Shown piece after piece: positions 1 to 7,495 of a stretch of 19,998 nt of DNA. Each line of letters opens with the position of its first letter. Position 1 is the first letter of the stretch. Under the pieces are notes generated by a model. The model had not been told where the DNA came from. It worked only from the letters and a program-made list of their open reading frames with translations, and made no database searches. Source of the DNA: Campylobacterota bacterium (GTDB taxonomy: Bacteria > Campylobacterota > Campylobacteria > Campylobacterales > Sulfurospirillaceae); the NCBI GenBank assembly GCA_009930355.1, contig RZYK01000017.1:1-19998 (forward strand), given 5' to 3'. A program made the position numbers and the translations under genes.

Positions 1-951
1 CTCTTCTTTGGTATTGACCCACTCCATTAGCCCTTGGTCAATTTGGTATTTGTCATAGTGGCTGATAAAACTGCGTGTAGAGATGGTAGGCGTTCCAAAG
101 TAGCACGCCTCAGTGTTAAGCGTTCCACCGCCTCCGATAAACAAATCCGCATAGGCTAAGAGATGCTGAATGACCACTTTTTCTTCCAACACACTCACAA
201 AAGGAAACTGCGCTTTGAGATATGCACTCTCATAACGAGGAATGATAACAATATTTGCCCCTGTTTGTGTAGCAATCTCTTGCATCGCATCGTACAAAAT
301 AGGGTAGTGTTTATCGACGTAACTTGCCTTATACTCTTCTTCACGAATCACAATCAACGGTTTTGTCAAATCCAAACCATAGGGAGCTAAAATCGCTTCA
401 AGACTTTTCATATGAGGCTTAAACTCTTTGAGCCAAATCACAGGGTCGATAAATCCGTAAGAAAAAATCTGCTCATCATCAAGCGAAAAACGCTTAAAAA
501 TATCATCAGGCACGACAAAAGGCTTAATCACACGGTTGGAAAGTGGCAAGGTTAAGCGTGCTTGAGGAAGCGCTTTTTTGAAGTTTTCTTTGTGGTCTGA
601 GAGGGGAATATCGTAAAAATTAATCACAGGAATGCCCAGTCCAAAGGCGACACGGTTGGCATCAACGGAGCACAGACAGACCAAACGGTCGATATTGTAC
701 AAGCTCACAAACTCCATCAATGCTTTTTGACGCTCAATGGACGCATGCAATTTATCTCTCAAGCATGCCCCACCAAATTCCCCACGGTTGGTAAAAGGGA
801 TGTTGTGTAAACGCAATAATTCAACCACTTCACTGTAGCCTTCTCCCTCACGAGCGGTAATAAGTGTCTTACGCCCTTTTTTCTCGATATATTTTATAAT
901 CGGAATAAAAAAAAGCACCGATTTTGGAGTCACCAAATCAAACCAAATCAT
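1..951 (-). CDS. DUF354 family GT-B-like protein (3' end outside window)
   Basis: The frame is open for 317 codons from an ATG at 951 to the window edge, so the C-terminus is missing. The first residues read MIWFDLVTPKSVLFFIPIIK, the pattern that opens DUF354 proteins (a short first strand, then a helix carrying V-L-F-F). Further typical stretches follow: LITARE (about residue 31), a GGACLRDKL loop near 61, and RVAFGLGIP near 100. A glycine-rich FIGGGGTLNTEA segment near 280 looks like a GT-B nucleotide-binding loop. DUF354 proteins resemble UDP-GlcNAc 2-epimerases and GT-B glycosyltransferases, but no reaction is firmly established for them. The start lies inside the end of the O-methyltransferase gene (14-base overlap), so the two are probably translationally coupled. 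I infer a role in nucleotide-sugar or glycan metabolism from its neighbours; the exact job is unknown. Confidence 0.8.
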   Translation of the reverse strand, partial: MIWFDLVTPKSVLFFIPIIKYIEKKGRKTLITAREGEGYSEVVELLRLHNIPFTNRGEFGGACLRDKLHASIERQKALMEFVSLYNIDRLVCLCSVDANRVAFGLGIPVINFYDIPLSDHKENFKKALPQARLTLPLSNRVIKPFVVPDDIFKRFSLDDEQIFSYGFIDPVIWLKEFKPHMKSLEAILAPYGLDLTKPLIVIREEEYKASYVDKHYPILYDAMQEIATQTGANIVIIPRYESAYLKAQFPFVSVLEEKVVIQHLLAYADLFIGGGGTLNTEACYFGTPTISTRSFISHYDKYQIDQGLMEWVNTKEE

Positions 952-1633
952 TCATCTCTCCTTGAACAAAGCATATTCCTAATTTTTTCATATCCACACA
1001 CGATTCAAAAAAAGAATCTTTACAAATCTTCTCCCATGCCTCTTGCATACCCTGAGACCATGAAATATCATCAAAAACCACTACCGCTTTTGAACTCAAA
1101 TAAGGTTTAAGCATCTCCAAATAGCGCACCGTTGCCTCTTTATCATGATGACCATCGATAAATGCAAAATCAATCTGCAAAGGTGCTTGTAAAAGGGTCG
1201 GTAAAACATCTTGAAAACGCCCAATATACTGCGTGATGTTTTCGCACCCTGCTTCTTTTATATTCTCTTTTGCCAAAGCGGCAACGTTAGGATCACCTTC
1301 AAGGGTATAAATATGTGAATCACTGCACGCTTTTGCCATATAAATCGCTGAAAAACCACAACACGTTCCAAGCTCTAAAACCTTTTTGGGACGATGTTTT
1401 TGAACCAAAGAATAAAGCCTCTGTGCCCATTCACCCTTTAAGCCAATGGATGAAAGTTGTGCGATGGTGGTCTCTTTTGGAACCCCTTGATACATCTGCT
1501 CATGACTTCGTGTCGCCTCAGGATCGCCTGCACCATAATCCACAAGAGCAATGAGCGTATCTTGTGCTTTTCGCTTCGTCCGAATGGCTTCAATGGCTTC
1601 AAAAATGGTATGGTCACGAGATGTAAATAGCAT
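938..1633 (-). CDS. class I SAM-dependent O-methyltransferase (Methyltransf_24 type)
   Basis: A 231-residue protein. The SAM-binding motif I ELGTCCG is at residues 87-93, an acidic ribose-contacting end of strand 2 (YTLEGDP) follows, and the sequence FIDGHHDKEA near 155 and VVFDDI near 180 are typical of catechol-O-methyltransferase-like and Methyltransf_24 enzymes, where the aspartates contact metal or substrate. An N-terminal segment VDYGAGDP precedes the fold and may bind the acceptor. The ATG start has AAGGA five bases upstream. The gene begins 8 bases after the end of amidotransferase 1 and overlaps the following DUF354 gene by 14 bases. In this setting the likely acceptor is a sugar hydroxyl on the flagellar glycan; that is inferred from context only. 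Confidence 0.85.
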   Translation of the reverse strand: MLFTSRDHTIFEAIEAIRTKRKAQDTLIALVDYGAGDPEATRSHEQMYQGVPKETTIAQLSSIGLKGEWAQRLYSLVQKHRPKKVLELGTCCGFSAIYMAKACSDSHIYTLEGDPNVAALAKENIKEAGCENITQYIGRFQDVLPTLLQAPLQIDFAFIDGHHDKEATVRYLEMLKPYLSSKAVVVFDDISWSQGMQEAWEKICKDSFFESCVDMKKLGICFVQGEMNDLV

Positions 1634-1641
1634 GCTTATCC

Positions 1642-3432
1642 TTATAAATAAAACTGATTATACCATCTGCAAAAAAGATACAGTGACCAAACATGCTGTT
1701 TAAACCGTCCCTCTTTGCCTTCATGGTATAAAAATGTCACAAATGTAGGGTCAAATAAACCACTGTGATGGCTTACATGTAACATTAATTTTAAAATTTC
1801 ATCGCCATATTCAGCATACAACCACTCAATAAAGGGTGAACTAAACCCTTTTTTCTTGCGCTCAATGATAGAAGAGGGGATATACTTTTGAGCAATTTGT
1901 TTTAAGAGGTATTTGTTGGTATTTCCCGCCCTCAAAGCAGGAGGCAGCGCAAGGCAATAATCCACCAAACGATAATCCAAAAAGGGTGCTCGAAGCTCTA
2001 AAGAGTGTGCCATAGACATACGGTCAATCTTGCTCATAAGCACCTCAGCAACCCAAATCTTAAAATCAATCGTACTCATCCATAAAAAAGGATTCTTATC
2101 AATAGCAACGCGTGTGCGTACATCCTTCGTTTCTACACCGCAGAGTGCATCAAACTGGCGTTTTGTGAAGGTTTCACCCCCACTGTAAAAGGGATGCTCA
2201 TCAGAGCTAATACGCCGTAAAGACTCCCAATTACGAGACCAATTGGGATTGCGTTCTAAGTAGTTTTTTAAGAGCATCTTACTGGGTGCTGAAAGCTCAG
2301 AATGCATTTGATAATATTTTGCCATCTCAAAGTAGTTATCGTACCCCAAAAAGATTTCATCACTTCCCTCGCCGCTCAAGCAGACTTTAATACCTGCTTC
2401 ATGCACCATTTGTGAGAGCAGATACGTCGGCATACATGCTGTATCGCTCATCGGTTCATCCAAATGGCTTAGCGTATTTTCAATAGCGTCAATATAGGTT
2501 TTTTTGTTAATGCGAAGCTCATGATGCTGTGAACCAATGTGTACCGATGCCTCTTTGGCTTGAGTGAGTTCATCGTAATGCAAATGCTCATCATACCCAA
2601 TGGAAAAAGTATTGATTTTTGTGCCCGAGACTTTCGTATAAATAGCACTCACCAATGAAGAATCAATACCTCCAGAAAGCAGCGAAGCCACCTCAACATC
2701 GCCCACCAAACGCTTTTGCACGGCATCTAAAAGCAATGTTTCTATGTTTTGAAGTGCTTCTTTTTCGCTGACATGTAAAAGTGCTTTTGCTCCAACCTCG
2801 TAGTAGCGTTTACATGTAAACGTTCCTTTTGAAAAGGTTGCATACATACCCGCTTCAAGCTTATGAATTCCCTCATAAAACGTGTGGGGTGGCAGGGTGC
2901 TTTGAAAGGCAAAATAGTTTTGAAACCCTTGCTGATTCATATCAGGCGTTGTTCCTAAGAGCTCTAAAATCGCCTTTATTTCACTGGAGACTATCAAGCC
3001 TTTGCTTTGGCTAAAGTACAAAGGTTTCTTCCCAAAACGATCTCGTGCCATAAAAAGCTCATCTTTGAGCCTATCGTAAAGGCAAAAAGCAAACATACCA
3101 TTAAGACGTGAGAGCATGGCATGACCCAATTTTTCATAGAGCTTTATGAGCACTTCCGTGTCGCTGGTGGTTTTACATGTAAGGCTATACTCTTTTTTTA
3201 ATTCTTCAAAATTGTAAATCTCCCCATTAAACACCAACGCATACCGCGCATCAACCATTGGCTGATTGGATCGTGCATCAAGATCTATGATAGCAAGCCT
3301 TGTATGCCCCATAAGAACATCTTTTTCCCCCCATATTCCCATTGCATCAGGTCCACGGTGGGAGAGTGTACACAGCGCTTTTTCAAAGGTTTTTTTGTTA
3401 TGATTGCCAATGGCTGTTAAAATTCCGCACAC
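1642..3432 (-). CDS. asnB: asparagine synthase-like glutamine amidotransferase (copy 1)
   Basis: With a GTG start at 3432 this is a 596-residue protein whose second residue is the nucleophilic cysteine of class II glutamine amidotransferases (MCGILTAI). The glutaminase domain keeps Arg45, the NGE motif at 69-71 and Asp91 (SDTE). The synthase domain has the ATP pyrophosphatase loop SGGIDSS at 253-259 and a later SGEGSDEIFLGY motif. A longer frame to 3519 exists, but it would bury the cysteine about 30 residues in, overlap the upstream glycosyltransferase by 103 bases, and ignore the AAGGAAG ribosome site seven bases before the GTG. The gene overlaps the end of that glycosyltransferase by 16 bases. 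Relatives in polysaccharide clusters (WbpS, WbtH types) are known or proposed to amidate uronic acids; I infer a sugar carboxylate rather than free aspartate here. Three exact or near TTACATGTAA palindromes lie inside it, plus one near its end. Confidence 0.93.
   Translation of the reverse strand: MCGILTAIGNHNKKTFEKALCTLSHRGPDAMGIWGEKDVLMGHTRLAIIDLDARSNQPMVDARYALVFNGEIYNFEELKKEYSLTCKTTSDTEVLIKLYEKLGHAMLSRLNGMFAFCLYDRLKDELFMARDRFGKKPLYFSQSKGLIVSSEIKAILELLGTTPDMNQQGFQNYFAFQSTLPPHTFYEGIHKLEAGMYATFSKGTFTCKRYYEVGAKALLHVSEKEALQNIETLLLDAVQKRLVGDVEVASLLSGGIDSSLVSAIYTKVSGTKINTFSIGYDEHLHYDELTQAKEASVHIGSQHHELRINKKTYIDAIENTLSHLDEPMSDTACMPTYLLSQMVHEAGIKVCLSGEGSDEIFLGYDNYFEMAKYYQMHSELSAPSKMLLKNYLERNPNWSRNWESLRRISSDEHPFYSGGETFTKRQFDALCGVETKDVRTRVAIDKNPFLWMSTIDFKIWVAEVLMSKIDRMSMAHSLELRAPFLDYRLVDYCLALPPALRAGNTNKYLLKQIAQKYIPSSIIERKKKGFSSPFIEWLYAEYGDEILKLMLHVSHHSGLFDPTFVTFLYHEGKEGRFKQHVWSLYLFCRWYNQFYL
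1773..1782. repeat. TTACATGTAA palindrome, copy 1
   Basis: Perfect 10-base palindrome inside amidotransferase 1, read as codons for Leu-His-Val. Confidence 0.85.
2769..2778. repeat. near-match of the palindrome (one mismatch)
   Basis: TGACATGTAA, one base off the perfect form, 41 bases from the copy at 2810. It encodes Leu-His-Val-Ser in amidotransferase 1. Confidence 0.45.
2807..2822. repeat. TTACATGTAA palindrome, copy 2, extended to 16 bases
   Basis: CGTTTACATGTAAACG is a perfect 16-base palindrome whose core is TTACATGTAA (2810-2819). It lies within amidotransferase 1, in the frame giving Phe-Thr-Cys-Lys. Confidence 0.9.
3173..3182. repeat. TTACATGTAA palindrome, copy 3
   Basis: Perfect copy inside the glutaminase domain of amidotransferase 1, read as Leu-Thr-Cys-Lys (residues 84-87). 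Confidence 0.85.
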
Positions 3433-4574
3433 GATTGATCTTCCTTTTTCGCAACAGTTTCTATAAGCTCTCTCCAACGCTTTTGACACATCTCTTGAGA
3501 ATACTTTTGAATAATACATTGGGCATTTTTTTGCAATGTTTTTCTTAGTATCGGCTCTTTTTCCAAGCGTACTAAAGCCTTTGAAAGCTCTTTTATATCG
3601 CCTTTTTCTATAAATAAAACAGCCTCTTTGCCATCAAATTCTCTCCATGATGGCTCAAACTTGTACGCCACAACCGCACACCCAAGGCTTAATGCTTCCA
3701 ATAAAGCATTTGGCATTCCCTCATAGTAGGATGAAAAGATAAACCCCTTGCATTTTCGCATGTATTTATAGGGATTTTCGTCAAATCCCATAAAAAAAAT
3801 ACGCTTTTGCAAACCGTAGTTTCCAACCAACGCTTCTAGCTTAGCTCTGTCTTTTCCATCCCCCACAAACACCAGTGCGCTTTGAAGCTCTTTTGCCACA
3901 CTTTTGTATGCCTCTACGACTTCATGTTGTGCTTTTTGAGCGGTATCAAACCGTCCTACATGTAAAAAGAATTCGTCGTTTAATGCACACGCGTCTTGTG
4001 AGAGTGTTTGAAGTTTTTTAAGCTCTATCCCGTTCGCAATGGTCTTAGCACGTATCCCAAGTTTTGCCAACTCCTCTTTGACGCCATCACTGACGGATAC
4101 CACACATTCAGCTTTTGGGTAGAGCTTTTGCATCGTTGTTTTGTAAAAAGAAGGGGGCAAAAGATGAATCAAGCGATTTTTATAGCCATACTCCAAACTC
4201 ACCCGTGAAGAGACAATGGCTTTCATTCCTTTTTTAAGAGCGTTAAGTGTGCAAAGATTATTGTAATCCTCAAAAGAAACCACAACATCAAACACATGAC
4301 TTTCAAAAAGGTGTGCAAGTTCTTTGCTTCTCGCATCAAAAAGCACTTCGCCTATGTTTTGAAGTTCCTCTTCTGTTTTATTGTCCAGTTCCAAAGCATG
4401 TGGTGAAAGGGTATAGACGGTTATTGTAGAATCCAAATGATAGGAAAAAGGTTTATCTTCAAATAAAATAAGAGTGACCTTATGGGTTGAAGAGAGTGCA
4501 TTTGCAAGCAATGAAACATTTTTTTGCACACCACCAAGACAGAGATTGTGGGTAGTGAATGCTATATTTTTCAT
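3417..4574 (-). CDS. GT4-family glycosyltransferase
   Basis: A 385-residue GT-B fold enzyme. The N-terminal glycine loop LGGVQKN is at residues 13-19. The C-terminal nucleotide-sugar domain opens with FLHVGRFD, followed by LVFVGDGKD and then SSYYEGMPNALLEA with the donor-binding glutamates of GT4 retaining enzymes (E-x7-E pattern). No membrane helix is evident, so it should act in the cytoplasm. Its ATG overlaps the stop of the upstream methyltransferase by four bases (ATGA), and its 3' end overlaps the start of amidotransferase 1 by 16 bases. It therefore forms one of three glycosyltransferase-amidotransferase pairs in the window. Donor and acceptor sugars cannot be read from the sequence. 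Confidence 0.9.
   Translation of the reverse strand: MKNIAFTTHNLCLGGVQKNVSLLANALSSTHKVTLILFEDKPFSYHLDSTITVYTLSPHALELDNKTEEELQNIGEVLFDARSKELAHLFESHVFDVVVSFEDYNNLCTLNALKKGMKAIVSSRVSLEYGYKNRLIHLLPPSFYKTTMQKLYPKAECVVSVSDGVKEELAKLGIRAKTIANGIELKKLQTLSQDACALNDEFFLHVGRFDTAQKAQHEVVEAYKSVAKELQSALVFVGDGKDRAKLEALVGNYGLQKRIFFMGFDENPYKYMRKCKGFIFSSYYEGMPNALLEALSLGCAVVAYKFEPSWREFDGKEAVLFIEKGDIKELSKALVRLEKEPILRKTLQKNAQCIIQKYSQEMCQKRWRELIETVAKKEDQSCAEF
3440..3446 (-). promoter_or_regulatory. Shine-Dalgarno fixing the GTG start of amidotransferase 1
   Basis: On the minus strand this reads AAGGAAG, seven bases before GTG at 3432-3430. It lies within the last codons of the upstream glycosyltransferase. It decides the start, because the next codon after GTG is the catalytic cysteine. 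Confidence 0.75.
3956..3965. repeat. near-match of the palindrome (one mismatch)
   Basis: CTACATGTAA, one base off, in the GT4 gene at the FLHVGRF motif. Here protein constraint may explain part of the match. Confidence 0.4.
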
Positions 4575-5329
4575 ACTTTTTTTCTAGCTATTACAAAGAA
4601 ATTTGGTGAAAAATGTTTCGCAGGGATAAGATCTACAATCAACCCAAAAACATTGTTACATGTAAAGATCGTCAAGATAAAAGGAAGCAACACGCTATTG
4701 CGAAGAGAGCGCATGCAGGCTAGTCTTTCCCATATAAAACCGTTGATGATAGAAAAAAGAGTGGTTCCAAGATAGCCTTGATAATGCCACTCAAGCACTT
4801 CTAATTCATACTTTTGAAGAAGCATTTTTAAGCCATATTCACTAAAACGATGATAATCATAGGGCGTTGCATGTGCTTGATATATAAAAGGAACGGAAAG
4901 CAACATCACACCCTCTTTTTTAAGTATGCGAACAGCCTCATTTAAAGCTTTTTCATACTCAAAAACATGTTCTAACACCTGTGTCATCACAACGGTATCT
5001 ATACTTAAATCTTCAAAAGGTAAAGCAGTAGCCTCCGCAACGATAAAGCTAGTGCTTGAATCTTTAAACATATGCTCATGTGTTTTTTCGCTATCAGTAA
5101 TAATATAATTCTCACAATTACTTTCAAGGTACTTTTTATAAGGAGCTTTCCCCGCACCGATGTCCAAACAAATCCCTTTAGCATACGCTTTTGCTTTGTG
5201 CATCGAGTGCTTCATTTGCCTCCAATTAAGATAAAAGCCATCGGTAATGTACACATCTGGCGCTCTATTTACCCCTGTTAGAAATGGAATAATCGTGTAA
5301 GAAATAAAAGAATTAAATTTTATTCTCAC
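4571..5329 (-). CDS. class I SAM-dependent methyltransferase (Methyltransf_11 type)
   Basis: A 252-residue protein starting with GTG at 5329, preceded at eight bases by AAAGG. Motif I is DIGAG at residues 56-60; later come VVMTQVLEHV and a post-strand segment VMLLSVPFIYQAHATPYDYHRFSEYGL-like region (positions about 4820-4900) that is typical of methyltransferases in surface polysaccharide clusters. The C-terminal third has a hydrophobic stretch near 210-235 (SVLLPFILTIF and following) that could attach it to the membrane or form part of a dimer interface. It overlaps the upstream zinc-ribbon methyltransferase by 17 bases and the downstream glycosyltransferase by four. Whether it methylates oxygen, nitrogen or carbon is not visible. 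Confidence 0.85.
   Translation of the reverse strand: MRIKFNSFISYTIIPFLTGVNRAPDVYITDGFYLNWRQMKHSMHKAKAYAKGICLDIGAGKAPYKKYLESNCENYIITDSEKTHEHMFKDSSTSFIVAEATALPFEDLSIDTVVMTQVLEHVFEYEKALNEAVRILKKEGVMLLSVPFIYQAHATPYDYHRFSEYGLKMLLQKYELEVLEWHYQGYLGTTLFSIINGFIWERLACMRSLRNSVLLPFILTIFTCNNVFGLIVDLIPAKHFSPNFFVIARKKV
4656..4665. repeat. TTACATGTAA palindrome, copy 4
   Basis: Perfect copy near the C-terminus of the methyltransferase at 4571-5329, read as Phe-Thr-Cys-Asn. Confidence 0.85.
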
Positions 5330-6263
5330 GCTTAAAGCCTTTCATTCCCAAAATGTAATGACACGGTGCAATTTCTTCAAACCCTTCTTCACTAAACCAT
5401 CGATACACCTCATCAACATAATGTCGATTGATGTAAGTTGGACTATAAAGATCATACGTATTTAATGCTCTCACATGACGGTCGTTGTCCATCGCAATGG
5501 GAAATGTTTCTCTAAAAGCATGCCCTATAAAAGGAATTTTGTAGAGATAATAAAGCCATGAAGCAATCATAGAAAAACGATACAGCGCCATCGGCGACAT
5601 TTTAGACGTAAAAAGCTTTCGAATACGATCTTGATTCACACTCTTTTTTAACCAATACGCTCCATACAACCAAATACTCAAAAGCCCTTTAGGCTTCACA
5701 AAAGGGGCAATGGCTTGAAATGCTTTGTGTGTATCTGGCGTATGGTGCAAGACACCCAAAGAATACACCACATCAAAACTCTTTTTTCGTAAAGGAAGAT
5801 TGAAAAGATTGGCTTGAATGATCGTTACATTGTCCAAATGCCCTACGTTTTCATAAGCAGCGTCCACGGCACGACTCAAATCGACACCGATGATGTGTTT
5901 GGCATTAAATTCTCTTGCACTTATATCCAAATAAGGCCCAGCCCCACACCCAATTTCAAGAACCTCTTTGCTTTCAATATCTTCTTTGATAAGTCCCATG
6001 TATTGATGCATTTCATCTTTTGACATCAACGGCCTTGTATTTTTTACATCTTTAAAAAGATGCCACTCTTCACCAAATGAAGCAACATATTCTTGATCAT
6101 CTACAAAACGAGGAATAAAATGATGAATTTTAAACGATGTTTGACACGATGAACAAAAAAGTCTTCCTTCTTTAATGCGACCACTCTCTTCAACAACATC
6201 TTGAAGCTCAAAATTATTCTGGCAAGTAGGGCATACCAAATACTCTAATGCTTTTTTATGCAT
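5313..6263 (-). CDS. methyltransferase with N-terminal zinc ribbon
   Basis: From the ATG at 6263 this gives 316 residues. The N-terminus is a Trm112-like zinc ribbon with Cys11-x2-Cys14 and Cys37-x2-Cys40, followed by a linker and a class I SAM fold with EIGCGAG at 103-109, GVDLS at the end of strand 2, and VYSLGVLHHTPD as motif IV. The C-terminal part (about 200-316) is an extra domain rich in Tyr and Phe. A longer frame starts at 6290, but that ATG has no clear ribosome site, whereas the one at 6263 has AAGGA seven bases upstream. This gene follows the only sizeable gap in the cluster, so it may have its own promoter. Paired with the next methyltransferase by a 17-base overlap. The acceptor is unknown; a sugar is inferred. 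Confidence 0.87.
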   Translation of the reverse strand: MHKKALEYLVCPTCQNNFELQDVVEESGRIKEGRLFCSSCQTSFKIHHFIPRFVDDQEYVASFGEEWHLFKDVKNTRPLMSKDEMHQYMGLIKEDIESKEVLEIGCGAGPYLDISAREFNAKHIIGVDLSRAVDAAYENVGHLDNVTIIQANLFNLPLRKKSFDVVYSLGVLHHTPDTHKAFQAIAPFVKPKGLLSIWLYGAYWLKKSVNQDRIRKLFTSKMSPMALYRFSMIASWLYYLYKIPFIGHAFRETFPIAMDNDRHVRALNTYDLYSPTYINRHYVDEVYRWFSEEGFEEIAPCHYILGMKGFKRENKI

Positions 6264-6388
6264 AAAATCGTCCTTTAAATCCTTGCTCATCTTTAATATA
6301 GAGCAAATTAAATACTTTACATAAACCTAAAAACATCCCCATTTTCATAACCACACTAACAAAACTAGAGGATTTTAATTACAAACTT
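6264..6388 (-). promoter_or_regulatory. intergenic gap with a possible internal promoter
   Basis: This is the only gap over about 10 bases between genes. It is very AT-rich. On the minus strand a TATATT at 6300-6295 could be a sigma-70 -10 box; a start about 7 bases further on would leave a short leader before the inner ATG at 6263. No recognisable -35 was seen, which is usual in Campylobacterota. No convincing terminator hairpin with a T-run was found in the gap. Confidence 0.3.
6271..6275 (-). promoter_or_regulatory. Shine-Dalgarno favouring the inner start of the zinc-ribbon methyltransferase
   Basis: Minus-strand AAGGA lies seven bases before the ATG at 6263-6261. The alternative ATG at 6290 is preceded by TATTAAAG only, with no purine-rich site at good spacing. 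Confidence 0.65.
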
Positions 6389-7495
6389 TCAAATATTAAA
6401 TGCCATACAAAGTCGTTCATCTAAATTATGATGATCAAATGTTTCAACCCTTTGTCTTGCCATTTTTGCTAATGTATCACCAAGATCAGGATTGCAAAGT
6501 AGCTTTTCGAGTGCAATAACCATCTCTTCTAAATTATAAGGATCGCATAAAAGTCCATTTTCTTCATGTGTTATAAACTCTTTTATAGGGGCAATAGCAC
6601 TTGCAACAATAGGTTTTTGTAACACTGCAGCCTCTAAAAGGGAATTTGGAAATCCTTCCGAAATAGAAGGATGCACAAAGATATCTGCACGCAAAAGATA
6701 TGGGTAAACATTTTTCTTATTCCCAAGTAAAAATACACTTTTACTTAGATCAAGTGATACTATCATCTCTTCAAGAACTTGCCGCATCCCCCCTTCACCA
6801 ATAATCAATAATTTAATAGGTTGATGATAACGTTTTTGTAAAATTTTAAATGCCTTCAAAAGCATAGGATAATTCTTCTCATAACTCAAACGCCCTATAG
6901 CAAGAATCGTTTGATTTTCAAATAATATTGATTCTTCTTGGACGATTGCTTCTTGTGATAATGTTTCAGTAAATGGAATATCGATAGGGTTATACAGCAC
7001 TTCTATCTTTTGCTCATTTATCTGATAATGTGCTCTTAAATCGTTTTTACTTGCTATACTATTACAAATAATCTTTTGAGCATTTCCATAACATAGCTCT
7101 ATTAAACTTTTATTAACAGATGGTAAATCGAAGGACTCTATAACTGAAGAAATTTCGCACCTCACTGAAAGCATGTACGGCTTTTTATTAAGTGTAGCAC
7201 AAAGAGATGTCAAATAATTCGCTGCAAAATCAGTAAAACCAATTATTCTATCATATTGTTGTATAACGTTTGAGAGTTGATTCAAAATGGGAAAAAGATT
7301 GGTTGTTATTTTTTCTTCTTCTTCAATAGCAAAATAATATTCAACCCCTTCAACAAAAAAATGTGATTCTGTTTTTTTAATCACAAAAACACCTACACAA
7401 TCATAAGTCATAAGAAGGCTTTTTGTAATCAAAGCCAATACTTTTTGTGCACCACCTGTTGACATTGTATCAATCACAAATAAAATTGATTTCAT
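6389..7495 (-). CDS. GT4-family glycosyltransferase
   Basis: A 368-residue GT-B enzyme if started at the ATG at 7495. The N-terminal loop STGGAQKV is at about 12-19, the C-terminal domain begins at ILAIGRLSYEKN, continues with LLIIGEGG, and contains HPSISEGFPNSLLEAAV, the donor-binding E-x7-E signature of GT4. A longer frame to 7540 exists, but the start at 7495 gives an ATGA four-base overlap with the amidotransferase 2 stop and places the first strand (SILFVIDTM) at the N-terminus as expected. Its DNA is clearly more AT-rich than the window edges. No membrane segment. It forms a coupled pair with amidotransferase 2. Sugar specificity is not readable. Confidence 0.9.
   Translation of the reverse strand: MKSILFVIDTMSTGGAQKVLALITKSLLMTYDCVGVFVIKKTESHFFVEGVEYYFAIEEEEKITTNLFPILNQLSNVIQQYDRIIGFTDFAANYLTSLCATLNKKPYMLSVRCEISSVIESFDLPSVNKSLIELCYGNAQKIICNSIASKNDLRAHYQINEQKIEVLYNPIDIPFTETLSQEAIVQEESILFENQTILAIGRLSYEKNYPMLLKAFKILQKRYHQPIKLLIIGEGGMRQVLEEMIVSLDLSKSVFLLGNKKNVYPYLLRADIFVHPSISEGFPNSLLEAAVLQKPIVASAIAPIKEFITHEENGLLCDPYNLEEMVIALEKLLCNPDLGDTLAKMARQRVETFDHHNLDERLCMAFNI

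Noticed and set aside
2807..2822. The 16-base palindrome as a transcription terminator
   Set aside because: It is in mid-gene, has no loop and no following T-run, and shares its core with eight other copies in coding sequence.
3433..3519. N-terminal extension of amidotransferase 1 in the longest frame
   Set aside because: It would precede the catalytic Cys, overlap the upstream gene by 103 bases and lacks a ribosome site; the GTG at 3432 explains everything.
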